Origin: Henricia sp. BOLD:AAB3569
Taxonomy: Eukaryota; Echinodermata; Asteroidea; Spinulosida; Echinasteridae
Length of the DNA stretch: 64,000 bases
Assembly: GCA_037783545.1 (NCBI GenBank)
Contig: JBBELK010000821.1
Coordinates: 62,001-126,000 of the forward strand
Reading direction: 5' to 3'
A program made the translations under genes and the position numbers. The notes beneath the pieces are model-generated. The model saw only the letters and a program-made list of their open reading frames with translations. It ran no database searches and had not been told where the DNA came from. Within the stretch, counting starts at the first letter, position 1; each line of letters starts with the position of its first letter. This document shows positions 23,276 through 35,663 of this stretch, piece after piece.

Positions 23276-24902
23276 CTACATCCACGGATGGACAGCCTCA
23301 TAGTCGCCTCGCGTAGAGTCTTTACCTAAGAAAGACAGATTAAAGGAAACTCAAATAAGGACAAACGTCTTTAACATAAAAACTTTAACAGTCACGACGT
23401 ACGTGTATTAAATTTGTCACACTTTGTGTGCCAGTTAAATAACCTTTTAGACGCTTGGTGGCAGCAAACAAACCGGTCTTTTTTCCATTGCTACGTCATA
23501 CTGAGCATGCGTACTTCAGCTCAAACATTGGAAGAGGACCGGTTTGTTTGCTGCCACCACGCGCTTTAAAGTCTCCCAAATTAAGTTTGAGGTAAGACTC
23601 TGACCCACCGTGATCGTTGTGTGCCAGGGGCGTGTATCTCGCGTTATCAATATCAGCCAAGTTACCTCCGCCTTCATAAGAGATGATATACGGTGTGTAG
23701 CCATCAGTCCCGGGTCGAGATCGGATGTTGTCATCGGTCTGTGGCATGTTTAAAAGGTCTTGTGACGAATTCACAACTCCTGTGACCGGGGTTTCGTATG
23801 AATGGCTCTGGGTTTGTCGTGAACCGGCACTTTGCCATTGGTGGCTCTGGCTCGCGTAGCCGTCGTGATCTACGATGCCATTCCCGGTTCGTGGTTGGAT
23901 GTTGTCGGGCTGTGGCAGGTTTGAGACGCCCTGCGAAGAAGGTGCAGTTGTGTTCCTTCCTGTAATTGAGGTCTCGTACTGGCTCTGGGTTTGACGCGAG
24001 TCGGCACTTTGCCCTCGGTGGCTCCTGACTACCTCCATTTGTATGATGTCCTGGTTCGCGTCCGAGTTCACATTTTCACGTAAATTTGTCACATGCCCAT
24101 TGTTATTGTTCAGGGGAGAATCTGTCTTTGTGAGCGTTTCCAGTAGCTTCCTCCTAGATGTATACGCGATGATGAAAATGAGAATGAAGTTAACAATAAC
24201 ACTGGTTGCTAAAATTACTACAAGAGCAAGGAATACAGTATGAGATGGGTAGTATATGATACTGGGAGGAGGGGAGTTTGCGCCAAGAGACTTGGTTTTC
24301 GCCGTTGCTGTGGAATCAGAGGGTTCAAAACCATGGACATGTGATTTTGAGCTTGTGCTTTGATCAAGAGAGCTGCTTGTAGGAGCAACATCTGTAGCTC
24401 CATTTGAAGATAATGTATCCGAACTCGTCAACACAACTCCTTCCGTCGCTGAATCGATAGGGGTAGTATGTAGCGAGGTCATGGGAGGAATCACTGTCAC
24501 GCGTATATCACCTGAAATGCTCCCTCCATTACGTCTTACAGCAGCACAGTTGAAGGTGGCATTATCCTCGATGTTGCTTCTGTGGATCGTTAGGCTCATT
24601 GTTGCATCGTTATTTGTACCCATTTCATATCGTATAGTCCCTCTGTTGTCTGTTGTGTTAATTGGCTGACATACAATCACATCACTTACACAGATTGATA
24701 TATCCAATGAACCAGCAAAAGCCATCCCACGGTACCAACGAATGCCGGGCAAAACAGCAGACAGGTCAGTTATAAGACACGTCAGAGTAAACGGCTGACC
24801 GCTTTGAACAGTAACTGATTCGTTTCTTGGTGTTACAGTAGTTGACACCGATGTCGACACTACTGAAGACAACAGAACACAAATAATGACCAAAGAATGC
24901 AT
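23276..24902 (-). CDS. IgR-B: one-Ig type I receptor, 447 aa
   Basis: Model: complement of join(23276..23325, 23609..24902), phase 1. Signal peptide (MHSLVIICVLLSS), one Ig domain with TLTC, GIRWYR and DNATFNC, stalk, membrane segment (VFLALVVILATSV onward) and a tail with two QTQS..YET repeats, GYTPYIIS and YTPL. The exon should end at G|GTGGGT (donor 23608), because the acceptor TTTCTTAG at 23326 restores the frame into a 50-nt exon ending GDYEAVHPWM. Without splicing the ORF runs through a DNA hairpin to a stop at 23496, which I regard as intron. IgR-B has a slightly shorter region around the Ig C' strand than A, C and D. Confidence 0.7.
23457..23558. repeat. Hairpin in the last intron of IgR-B
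   Basis: GGTGGCAGCAAACAAACCGG at the left arm returns inverted at the right arm (CCGGTTTGTTTGCTGCCACC). The same hairpin is in IgR-C, D and E but not F. Confidence 0.85.
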
Positions 24903-25982
24903 TGTTCTTGTTAGCGTTGCTTGATGTTTTCTCAAAGCTGTTGCAAATTCACTATTGGCGAAAATTTACGTATATAGCAAGTAAAAAATTCAACTTGAGA
25001 AGTCAACGCAGTGGTCGGACATCAATTCCGAGGCGGAAAATTCTCATCTCTCGAACGACACTGTCGTTATCATGACTGACAACGACAAAGAAATAGTTGC
25101 CAAAGGATTATCTCTCGAAGATGTCGTTATAGGTTACGATGTGTCGAAACTCAAAAGTGTAATTTCCGCAATGAACTTACTGGTTTTCAGAAGATAATAC
25201 CATCAATGTCTGCTTTGTAGAGAACAAAAAAAGCAACTCAACGGAGAGTCGGGTATTCCCCTCACATTTCCAGGCCGTGACTGCATCCATTGTGCAAGAT
25301 GCATACGCTCTATACCGCCCCCCACAATAAATATTCAATAGTTTGGTAGACCCTTGACATCGAAATTTGCCTAAATATATTTATGTTTAGTAATATCTTT
25401 TTAATACTCCGATTATATTTGTTTTGACATTTACTAAAATGTTATTTAATAATCAAACCATTTTGCAAAATGCTATCAATTGAGCTGTCATTAGTACGAC
25501 GGACAGAAAAACTACAAAGCATATAATCTGTACAGACAATTAAGCAAAAACATAAACTCCGCTCGAGAATTAAAGGGGTATAATTCCTTTCGATCAACTT
25601 CATGCACGGCAAACCTTTTAGTCAAATTGCTTTGTCGAGCTGGAATGGTGGCCTAACAAGACTAACATTTGACGTGGAGTGTTCGTTTATAAATCGATGA
25701 GACAAAAACATACTTGTTTAATATTTACACAAACAGAATATAAAACTGTAAGTAATCATAAGGAGTACTGGAAAACCTTACACAAAGCGTGTCCATTATG
25801 TTGTGTCCATTTTCAACTCCCGTTAAAGAACATCATTGCTACAACATTCGTTTAAGAAGAAAAAGTCCAACAAAAGCTCGTTTTCCATCAGTATGATTAT
25901 GAGGTTCTTCTGGGTTCTTGCGAAGTAATTTGGAAGTCCTAAGGACCATCTTAGCAAAACCTACATCCACGGATGGATAGCC

Positions 25983-27658
25983 TTAAGGTGGGCACTGTAC
26001 GTCCTCATAGTCGCCTCGCGTAGAGTCTTTACCTGAGGAAGACAGATTAAAGGAAACTCAAATAAGGACAAACGTCTTTAATATAAATACTTTCTGGAGA
26101 CCAACTTTAATAGTCACGACGTACATGTATTACTAGTAGATTTGTCACACTTCGTGTGCCAGTTAGAACCTTTGAGACGCTTGGTGGCAGCAAACAAACC
26201 GGTCCTTTTCCATTTCTACGTCATACTGAGCATGCGCAGTTTAGCTCAAACGTGACGTAAACAATGGAAAAGGACCGGTTTGTTTGCTGCCACCACGCGC
26301 TTCAAAAGTCTCCTATTTAGTTTGAGGCAAGACTCTGACCCACCATTCGCGTTGTGTGCCAGGGGCGTGTAGCCGGCGTTATCACCCGAGTTACTTTCGT
26401 CATCATGAGCTATGATATACGGTGTGTAGCCGTCAGTCCCGGGTCGATGTTGGATGTTGTCATTGGTCTGTGGCATGTTTGAGAGGTCTTGTGACGAAGC
26501 TACAACTCCTGTGCCTGATGGGGTTTCGTATGAATGGCTCTGGGTTTGTCGTGAGCCGGCACTTTGGCCTTGGTGGCTCTGGTTCGCGTAGCCGTATTGA
26601 TCTACGATGCCATTCCCGGTTTGAGGTTGGATGTTGTCGGGCTGTGGCAGGTTTGAGACGTCCTGCGAAGAAGGTGCGGCTGTGTTCCTTTTTGATCCTG
26701 TAATCGATGACTCGTATGGATGGCTCTGGGTTTGACGCGAGTCGACACTTTGCCCTCGGTGGCTCCCGACTACCTCCATTTGTATGATGTCCTGGTTCGC
26801 GTCCGAGTTCACATTTTCACGTAAATTTGTCACATGCCCATTGTTATTGTTCAGGGAAGAATCTGTCTTTGTGAGGGCTCCTATTGGCTTCCTCCTAGAC
26901 GTAGCAAAGTACGCGATGATGAAAATGAAAATAAAGTTAACAGTAATACTGGTTGCTAAAGTTACTACAAGAGCAAGGAATGCAGTATGGGATGGGTAGT
27001 ACATGATACTAGGAGGAGGGGACTTTGTGCCAGGAGACTTGGTTTTCGCCGTTGCTGTGGAATCAGAGGGTTCAAAACCATGGACACGTGATGTTGAGCT
27101 TGTGCTTTGATCAAGAGAGCTGCTTGTAGGAGCACCATCTGTAGTTCTTTTTGAAGATAATGTATCCGAACTCGTCAACACAACCCCTTCCGTCGCTGAA
27201 TCGATAGGGGTAGTATGTAGCGAGGTTGTGGGAGGAATCACTGTTACGCGTATATTACCTGAACTGCTTCCTCCATTACGTTTTAAAGCAGCACAGTTAA
27301 AGGTGGCATTATCCTCGATGTTGCATCTGTGAATCGTTAGGCTCGTGGTTGCATCGTTATTTGTACCTGTTTCATATCGTATAGTCCCTCTGTTGTCTGT
27401 AGTGTTAATTAGCTGACATACAATCACATCACTTACACAGCTTGAAATATCCAATGAACCGGCTAATAAAACCATCCCACGGTACCAACGAATACCGGAC
27501 AAAACATTAGCAGGAATTATGTCCGTTATGAGACACGTCAGAGTAAACGGCTGGCCGCTTTGAACAGTCACTGATTCGTTTCTTGGTGTTACAGTAATTG
27601 ACACCGATGTCGACACTACTGAAGACAACAGAACAAAAATAACGACCAAAGAATGCAT
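25983..27658 (-). CDS. IgR-C: one-Ig type I receptor, 454 aa
   Basis: Model: complement of join(25983..26032, 26344..27658), phase 1. The ectodomain up to about residue 160 is nearly identical to IgR-A and IgR-D (differences such as METGTNN for KMGANN in the Ig domain). The membrane segment and tail belong to the B/C/D/E type: SRRKPIGALTKTD, HVTNLRENVNSD, two QTQS..YE repeats, GYTPYII and GYTPL. The terminal 50-nt exon (acceptor CCTCAG) adds GKDSTRGDYEDVQCPP. The unspliced frame would continue 32 codons through a hairpin. Confidence 0.72.
26183..26294. repeat. Hairpin in the last intron of IgR-C
   Basis: Arms GGTGGCAGCAAACAAACCGG and its complement, with GACGTAA/TACGTCA also mirrored inside. 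Longest of the four copies. Confidence 0.85.
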
Positions 27659-28800
27659 TATTCTTGTTAGCGTTGCTTGATGTTTTCTCAAAGCTGTTGC
27701 AAATTCGCTTTTGGCGAAAATTTATATATACAGTGTAGGAAGTAAACAATTCAACTTGAGAGGTCAACGCAGTGGTCGGACATCAATTCCGAGGCGGAAA
27801 ATTCTCATCTCTTAAACGACACTGACGTTATCATGACTTCCTTGCTCTATGCTTACGACGACGACAAATAAATAGTTGCCAATGGATTTTCTCTCGCAGA
27901 TGTTGTATAGGTTACAGTGTGTCGAAAATCCAAAGTGTAATTTCCGCAATGAACTTAACTGGTTTGTAGAAGATAATGCACAAACTTGTCATGTCTCTCA
28001 CCAGAAGATTCAGGATTAAGATACCTCCAAGCAAATGTGGACGTAAGGCAATTTGTACGAACTGCAGTGAGAAAGTGTCGATATGATTACAACATTTGGT
28101 GCTATAGGTTTTACAAGCGCTGATTTCATGTTGTGCTGGCAATATATGTGTAATTTCCTGGTTCCGTTCATGACCCGTGTTTGTCGCAAATCCGCGAAGC
28201 CATAACAAAAAGCTTAAAAAGGTGAATTTGAATAAGAATAAACTCCCTATTTTGAAGAAAGCCACAATAGCAGTAACTCGACAAGGAATCGGGTATTCCC
28301 CTCACATTTCCAGGCCGCGACTGCATCCATTGTGCAAGATTCATACGCTCTGCCGCCCCCATAATAAATATTCAATAGCTTCACAATTTGCCTAAATTTA
28401 TTTATGTTTCTTTATGTCTCTTTAATACTCCGATTATATTTGTTTTGATATTCACTCGGTTAATCAAACAATTTTGCAAAATGCTATCAATTAAGCTATC
28501 ATTAGTACGACGGACTGAAACAAATATAAAGCACCTATAAACTGTACAAACAACTAAACAAAAACACACACTCTCGAGAATTAAAGGGGTATCCTTCTTT
28601 TCGATCAACTTCACGCACGGCAAACCTTTTAGTCAAATCGCTTTTGTACAGATTCTGATGAATTTATAACCGCCAACGATAGAGGGCCTACTTAGCACGT
28701 CATGCAGATGTCCGATCATTCCCGGTTTGTCGAGCTGGAATTTAGAACAAGACTAAAATTAGGCGTGGATCGAGTGTTCGTTTACAAATTTATGTGAAAA
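27659..28800. repeat. Duplicated 5' flank, copy of IgR-C
   Basis: Offset of about 5.8 kb from the IgR-A flank with only scattered substitutions; the TATA-like box is kept. Confidence 0.85.
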
Positions 28801-29114
28801 AATACTTGTTTAATATTTACACAAACATAATATAAAACTGTAAGTAATCATAAGGAATACTGTAAACCTTACACAAAGTGTGTCCCTTATGTTGTGTCCA
28901 TTTTGATATCTTGGGATATAGACAATAATTTATACAGTCAACTCTCGTTAAAGAACATCATTGCTACAATATTCGTTTAAGAAAGACAAGTCCAACAAAA
29001 GCTCGTTTTCCATCAGTATGATTATGAGGTTCTTCTGGATTATTGCGAAGTTATTTGGAAGTCCCCATAGCCAGGACCATCTATAGCAAAACCTACATCC
29101 ACGGATGGATAGCC

Positions 29115-30764
29115 TTAAGGTGGGCACTGTACGTCCTCATAGTCGCCTCGCGTAGAGTCTTTACCTGAGAAAGACAGATTAAAGGAAACTCAAATAAGGA
29201 CAAACGTCTTTAATATAAAAACTTTCTGGAGACCAACTTTAATAGTCACGACGTACATGTATCAGATTTGTCACACTTTGTTGCCAGTTAGAGACTTTTG
29301 AAACGCCTGGTGGCAGCAAACAAACCGGTCCTTTTCCATTGCCTACGTCATACTGAGCATGCGTATTTCAGCTCAAACGTTGGAAGAGGACCGGTTTGTT
29401 TGCTGCCACCACGCGCTTCAAAGTCTCCCATTAAGTTTGAGGTAAGACTCTGACCCACCATTCGCGTTGTGTGTGAGGGGCGTGTAGCCGGCGTTATCGC
29501 TCGACCTATTACCACCTTGATGAGAGATGATGTACGGTGTGTAGCCGTCAGTTCCGCCTCGAGGTTGGATGTCGTCGGTCTGGAGCAGGTTTGAGACGTC
29601 TTGAAAAGAAGCTACAACTCCTGTGACTGGGGTTTCGTATGGATGGCTCTGGGTTTGTCGTGAGCCGGCATCTTGCCCTTGGTGGCTCTGGCTCGCGTAG
29701 CCGTCTTGATCTACGATCATATTTCCGGTTCGTGGCTGGATGTTGTCGGGCTGTGGCAGGTTTGAGACGTCTTGCGAAGAAGGTGCAGTTGTGTTCCTTC
29801 CTGTAATTGAGGTCTCGTATGAATGGCTCTGGGTTTGACGCGAGTCCGCACTTTGCCCTCGATGGCTCCCGACTACCTCCATTTGTATGATGTCCTGGTT
29901 CGCGTCCGAGTTCACATTTTCACGTACATTTGTCACATGCCCATTGTTATTGTTCAGGGAAGAATCTGTCTTTGTGAGGGCTTTCAGTAGCTTCCTCCTA
30001 GATGTAACAAGGTACGCGATGGTGAAAATGAGAATGAAGTTAACAATAACACTGGTTGCTAAAATTACTACAAGAGCAAGGAATACAGTATGGGATGGGT
30101 AGTATGTGATACTGGGACGAGGGGAGTTTGCGCCAGGGGACTTGGTTTTCGCCGTTGCTGTGGAATCAGAGCTTTCAAAACTAGTGTAGACGTGTGATGT
30201 TGAGCTTGTGCTTTGATCAAGAGAGCTGCTTGTAGGAGCAACATCTGTAGCTCCATTTGAAGATAATGTGTCCGAACTCGTCAACACAACCCCTTCCGTC
30301 GCTGAATCGATAGGGGTAGTATGTAGCGAGGTTGTGGGAGGAATCACTGTCACGCGTATATTATATAAACTGCTTCCTCCATTACGTTTTAAAGCAGCAC
30401 AGTTAAAGGTGGCATTATCCTCGATGTTGCTTCTGTGAATCGTTAGGCTCGTGGTTGCATCGTTATTTGCACCCATTTTATATCGTATAGTCCCTCTGTT
30501 GTCTGTAGTGTTAATTAGCTGACATACAATCACATCACTTACACAGCTTGAAATATCCAATGAACCGGCTAATAAAACCATCCCACGGTACCAACGAATA
30601 CCGGACAAAACATTAGCAGGAATTATGTCCGTTATGAGACACGTCAGAGTAAACGGCTGGCCGCTTTGAACAGTCACTGATTCGTTTCTTGGTGTTACAG
30701 TAATTGACACCGATGTCGACACTACTGAAGACAACAGAACAAAAATAACGGCCAAAGAATGCAT
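29115..30764 (-). CDS. IgR-D: one-Ig type I receptor, 451 aa
   Basis: Model: complement of join(29115..29164, 29459..30764), phase 1. Ectodomain almost equal to IgR-A (same KMGANN in the Ig domain), with a GGSSLYNIR change. Tail of the B/C type with HVTNVRENVNSD, two QTQS..YET repeats, GYTPYIIS and GYTPL. The terminal exon reads GKDSTRGDYEDVQCPP as in C and E. If the last intron were retained the protein would end LKLNGRL after 13 further codons. Confidence 0.72.
29319..29410. repeat. Hairpin in the last intron of IgR-D
   Basis: Same arms as in IgR-B and IgR-C. Confidence 0.85.
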
Positions 30765-32160
30765 TATTCTTGTTAGCGTTGCTTGATGTTTTCTCAAAGC
30801 TGTTGCAAATTCGCTTTTGGCGAAAATTTATATATACAGTGTAGGAAGTAAACAATTCAACTTGAGAGGTCAACGCAGTGGTCGGACATCAATTCCGAGG
30901 CGGAAAATTCTCATCTCTTAAACGACACTGACGTTATCATGACTTCCTTGCTCTATGCTTACGACGACGACAAATAAATAGTTGCCAATGGATTTTCTCT
31001 CGCAGATGTTGTATAGGTTACAGTGTGTCGAAAATCCAAAGTGTAATTTCCGCAATGAACTTAACTGGTTTGTAGAAGATAATGCACAAACTTGTCATGT
31101 CTCTCACCAGAAGATTCAGGATTAAGATACCTCCAAGCAAATGTGGACGTAAGGCAATTTGTACGAACTGCAGTGAGAAAGTGTCGATATTATTACAACA
31201 TTTGGTGCTATAGGTTTTACAAGCGCTGATTTCATGTTGTGCTGGCAATATATGTGTAATTTCCTGGTTCCGTTCATGACCCGTGTTTGTCGCAAATCCG
31301 CGAAGCCATAACAAAAAGCTTAAAAAGGTGAATTTGAATAAGAATAAACTCTCTATTTTGAGAGTGAATTCACATAAAGTACAAACCGAACATGTATAAA
31401 GGAAGTACTGACTGACTGCCCCCGCACAATGCCCAGTGTATTAGGCTGTATATTATACTCCTTAGTAAATGGTTTATTGCTCGTGATTTACGCTAAATCT
31501 GTGACTAAGTTTTATATCAGCCCCGGTTTGAAAACATTCCCCATGTCGGCAACCATCACCACGAAGGAGTCTACACCAATAAGTTATGCAATCAATATCT
31601 GCTTTGTATTTTTTTAAGAGAGCCACAATAGCAGTAACTCGACAAGGAATCGGGTATTCCCCTCACATTTCTGCGGCCGCGACTGCATCCATTGTGCAAG
31701 ATTCATACGCTCTGCCGCCCCCATAATAAATATTAAATAGCTTGTTGGACCCCACATCACAATTTGCCTAAATTTATTTATGTCTCTTTAATACTCCGAT
31801 TATATTTTTTTTGATATTTACTCGGTTAATCAAACAATTTTGCAAAATGCTATCAACTGAGCTATCATTAGTACGACGGACAAAACAAATATAAAGCACC
31901 TATAAACTGTACAAACAACTAAACAAAAACACACACTCCTCTCGAGAATTAAAGGGGTATCCTTCTTTTCGATCAACTTCACGCACGGCAAACCTTTGAG
32001 TCAAATCGCTTTTGTACAGATTCTGATGAATTTATAACCGCCAACGATAGAGGGCCTACTTAGCACGTCATGCAGATGTCCGATCATTCCCGGTTTGTCG
32101 AGCTGGAATTTAGAACAAGACTGAAATTAGGCGTGGATTGAGTGTTCGTTTACAAATTTA
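30765..32160. repeat. Duplicated 5' flank, copy of IgR-D, with extra segment
   Basis: It matches the A and C flanks except for an approximately 275-bp segment (31345-31620) that is present, diverged, also in the IgR-E flank (34605-34840). So A and C share a deletion, or D and E share an insertion. Confidence 0.75.
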
Positions 32161-32482
32161 TGTGAAAAAATACTTGTTTAATATTCACACAAACATAATA
32201 TAAAACTGTAAGTAATCATAAGGAATACTGTAAACCTTACACAAAGTGTGTCCCTTATGTTGTGTCCATTTTGATATCTTGGGATATAGACAATAATTTA
32301 TACAGTCAACTCTCGTTAAAGAACATCATTGCTACAATATTCGTTTAAGAAAGACAAGTCCAACAAAAGCTCGTTTTCCATCAGTATGATTATGAGGTTC
32401 TTCTGGATTATTGCGAAGTTATTTGGAAGTCCCCATAGCCAGGACCATCTATAGCAAAACCTACATCCACGGATGGATAGCC

Positions 32483-34104
32483 TTAAGGTGGGCACTGTAC
32501 GTCCTCATAGTCGCCTCGCGTAGAGTCTTTACCTGAGAAAGACAGATTAAAGGAAACTCAAATAAGGACAAACGTCTTTAATATAAAAACTTTCTGGAGA
32601 CCAACTTTAATAGTCACGACGTACATGTATCAAATTTGTCACACTTTGTTGCCAGTTAGAGACTTTTGAAACGCCTGGTGGCAGCAAACAAACCGGTCCT
32701 TTTCCATTGCCTACGTCATACTGAGCATGCGTATTTCAGCTCAAACGTTGGAAGAGGACCGGTTTGTTTGCTGCCACCACGCGCTTCAAAGTCTCCGATT
32801 AAGTTTGAGGTAAGACTCTGACCCACCATTCGCGTTGTGTGTCAGGGGCGTGTAGCCGGCGTTATCGCTCGACCTATTACCACCTTGATGAGAGATGATG
32901 TACGGTGTGTAGCCGTCAGTTCCGCCTCGAGGTTGGATGTCGTCGGTCTGGAGCAGGTTTGAGACGTCTTGAGAAGAAGCTACAACTCCTGTGACTGGGG
33001 TTTCGTATGGATGGCTCTGGGTTTGTCGTGAGCCGGCATCTTGCCCTTGGTGGCTCTGGCTCGCGTAGCCGTCTTGATCTACGATCATATTTCCGGTTCG
33101 TGGCTGGATGTTGTCGGGCTGTGGCAGGTTTGAGACGTCTTGCGAAGAAGGTGCAGTTGTGTTCCTTCCTGTATAATTGAGGTCTCGTATGAATGGCTCT
33201 GGGTTTGACGCGAGTCCGCACTTTGCCCTCGATGGCTCCCGACTACCTCCATTTGTATGATGTCCTGGTTCGCGTCCGAGTTCACATTTTCACGTAAATT
33301 TCTCACATGCCCATTGTTATTGTTCTTTGTGAGGGCTTCCAGTAGCTTCCTCCCAGATGTATACGCGATTATGAAAATGAGAATGAAGTTAACAGTAACA
33401 CTGGTTGCTAAAGTTACTACAAGAGCAAGGAATACAGTATGAGATGGGTAGTATGTGATACTGGGACGAGGGGAGTTTGTGCCAAGAGACTTGGTTTTCG
33501 CCGTTGCTGTGGAATCAAATGGTTCAAAACTAGTGTAGACGTGTGATGTTGAGCTTGTGCTTTGATCAAGAGAGCTGCTTGTAGGAGCAACATCTGTAGC
33601 TCTTATTGAAGATAATGAACTCGTCAACACAACCCCTCCTGTTGTTGAATCGATAGGGGTAGTATGTAGCGAGGTCGTCGGAGAAATCACTGTCACGCGT
33701 ATAGCACTCGAATAGCTTCCTCCATTACCTCCTACAGCACAGTTGAAGATGGCATTATCATCGATGTTGCTTCTGTGAATCGTTAGGCTCGTGGTTGCAT
33801 CGTTATTTGCACCCATTTTATATCGTATAGTCCCTCTGTTGTCTGTAGTGTTAATTGGCTGACATACAATCACATCACTTACACAGATTGAAGTATCCAA
33901 TGAACCAGCTAAAGCCACCCCAGCACGGTACCAACGAATACCGGACAAAACATTAGCAGGAATTATGTCCGTTATGAGACACGTCAGAGTAAACGGCTGG
34001 CCGCTTTGAACAGTAACTGATTCGTTTCTTGGTCTTACAGTAATTGACACCGATGTCGACACTACTGAAGACAACAGAACAAACATAATGGCCAAAGAAT
34101 GCAT
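32483..34104 (-). pseudogene. IgR-E: frameshifted one-Ig receptor
   Basis: Exons equivalent to D: complement of 32827..34104 and 32483..32532. Signal peptide (MHSLAIMFVLLSS), Ig domain, stalk, membrane segment and first part of the tail are intact. At 33171-33176 the sequence GTATAATTGA replaces GTAATTGA of IgR-D, a 2-bp gain that shifts the frame; the shifted frame ends after about 30 codons. The original frame resumes intact to the end (32786-33088) and the terminal GDYEDV exon is unchanged. The 5' side also lacks the approximately 60 bp with the TATA-like box. A damaged gene is likely, though an allele or sequence error cannot be excluded. The 3' half is almost identical to IgR-D, while the 5' half is not. 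Confidence 0.7.
32677..32778. repeat. Hairpin in the last intron of IgR-E
   Basis: Same arms as in IgR-B, C and D; nearly identical to the D copy. Confidence 0.85.
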
Positions 34105-35039
34105 TGTTCTTGTTAGCGTGTCTTGATGTTTTCTCAAAGCTGTTGAGAAGTCAACGCAGTGGTCGGACATCAATTCCGAGGCGGAAAATTCTCATCTCTC
34201 GAACGACACTGTCGTTATCATGACTTACGACGACGACAAATACATAGTTGCCAAACGATTATCTCTCGAAGATGTCGTTGTAGGTTACAATGTGTCGAAA
34301 ATCCAAAGTGGAATTTCCGCAATGAACTTACTGGTTTTCAGAAGATAATGCACAAACTTGTCATGTCTCTGGAAGATTCAGGATTAAGATACCTCCATAA
34401 AATGTGGACGTAAGGCAATTCATGAACTGGAGTGAGAAAGTGTCGATATGATTTGGTGCTATAGGTTTTACAAGCGCTGATTTTATGTTGTACTGGCAAT
34501 ATATGTGTAATTTCCTGGTTCCGTTCATGACCCGTGTTTGTCGCAAATCCGCGAAGCCATAACAAAAGGCTTAAAAAGGTGAATTTGAATTAGAATACAT
34601 TCTCTATTTTTAGAGTGAATTCACATAAAGTACAAACCGAACATGTATAAAGGAAGCACAATGCCCAGTGTATTTGGCTGTAGTTATACTCCTCATAAGT
34701 TTATTGCTTGTGTTTACGCTAAATATCGGACCCGATTTGAAAACATTCCCATTTGGTGGTCATACTAGTATACCATCGCCAAGAGTGAACCTACACGCAT
34801 GAAATACCACCGATTTCGGCTTTGTAGAGAACCAAAAAACCAACTCGGCTGAACGGAGAGCCGGGTATTCCCCTTACATTTCCAGGCAGCGGCTGCATCC
34901 ATTGTGCAAGATTCATACGCTCTGCCACTCCCACACAAAAAAAGTCAATAGTTTGGTAGACCCCACGTCACAATCTGCCTTAATATATTTATGTTTATTT
35001 GTCTTTTTAATACTCCGATTACATTGGTTTTGATATTTA

Positions 35040-35330
35040 CTGAAAATGTAAACAAGTGCATGTAATAGGAATGTATTTTTTTGTACTCTAAATAATTAAG
35101 TTGGTCTAACACACAACACACATTTTGGTTAATTTGTGATTGCACAAACTTTGGTTTTCTTGGATATATATTGAATAACATTACCAAACGCTTTTCCACA
35201 CATTTCCAAAAACTGCGAAGTCTATGCGTTCATCATAATTACACAAAATGAAATAATTATTCAATCTGGCACTTTAATTATTATGCGTGATTGCAATTAT
35301 TTTACAGCAAAGCTTGGGATTACAAATTAG
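35040..35330. repeat. Second copy of the 17200-17440 repeat
   Basis: It carries TTCTTGGATATATATTGAAT, TGCGTGATTGCAATTATTTT and GCAAAGCTTGGGATTAC in the same order. It sits between IgR-E and IgR-F, and the two copies bracket genes A to E. Confidence 0.7.
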
Positions 35331-35663
35331 GCGTGGAGTGTTTGTTAATTTGTTTATAACCGATGTGGAAAACAATTGTTTAATATTTACAGAAACATAT
35401 ATAAAACTGTAAGTAATCATATAGTACTAGGAACCCTTACACAAAATGTGTTCCTTATGTTGTGTCCATTCTGATATCTGGAGATATAGACAATATACAG
35501 TCAACTCCCGTTTAGAACACCGTTGTTACAACTTTCATTTGAGAAGGAAAATCCGGATTTTCATTTTCATTCTTGCAAGGTAAGCCCCGAGACCATCCGG
35601 TATTATTAGCAATAAGTACATCCACATGCAGATGGACAGCATTACGGTGGTCGCTCTAGGTCC

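Noticed and set aside
32916-33221. Arg/Pro-rich 101-residue minus ORF in IgR-E
   Set aside because: It is the off-frame reading created around the 2-bp frameshift and has no counterpart in B, C or D.
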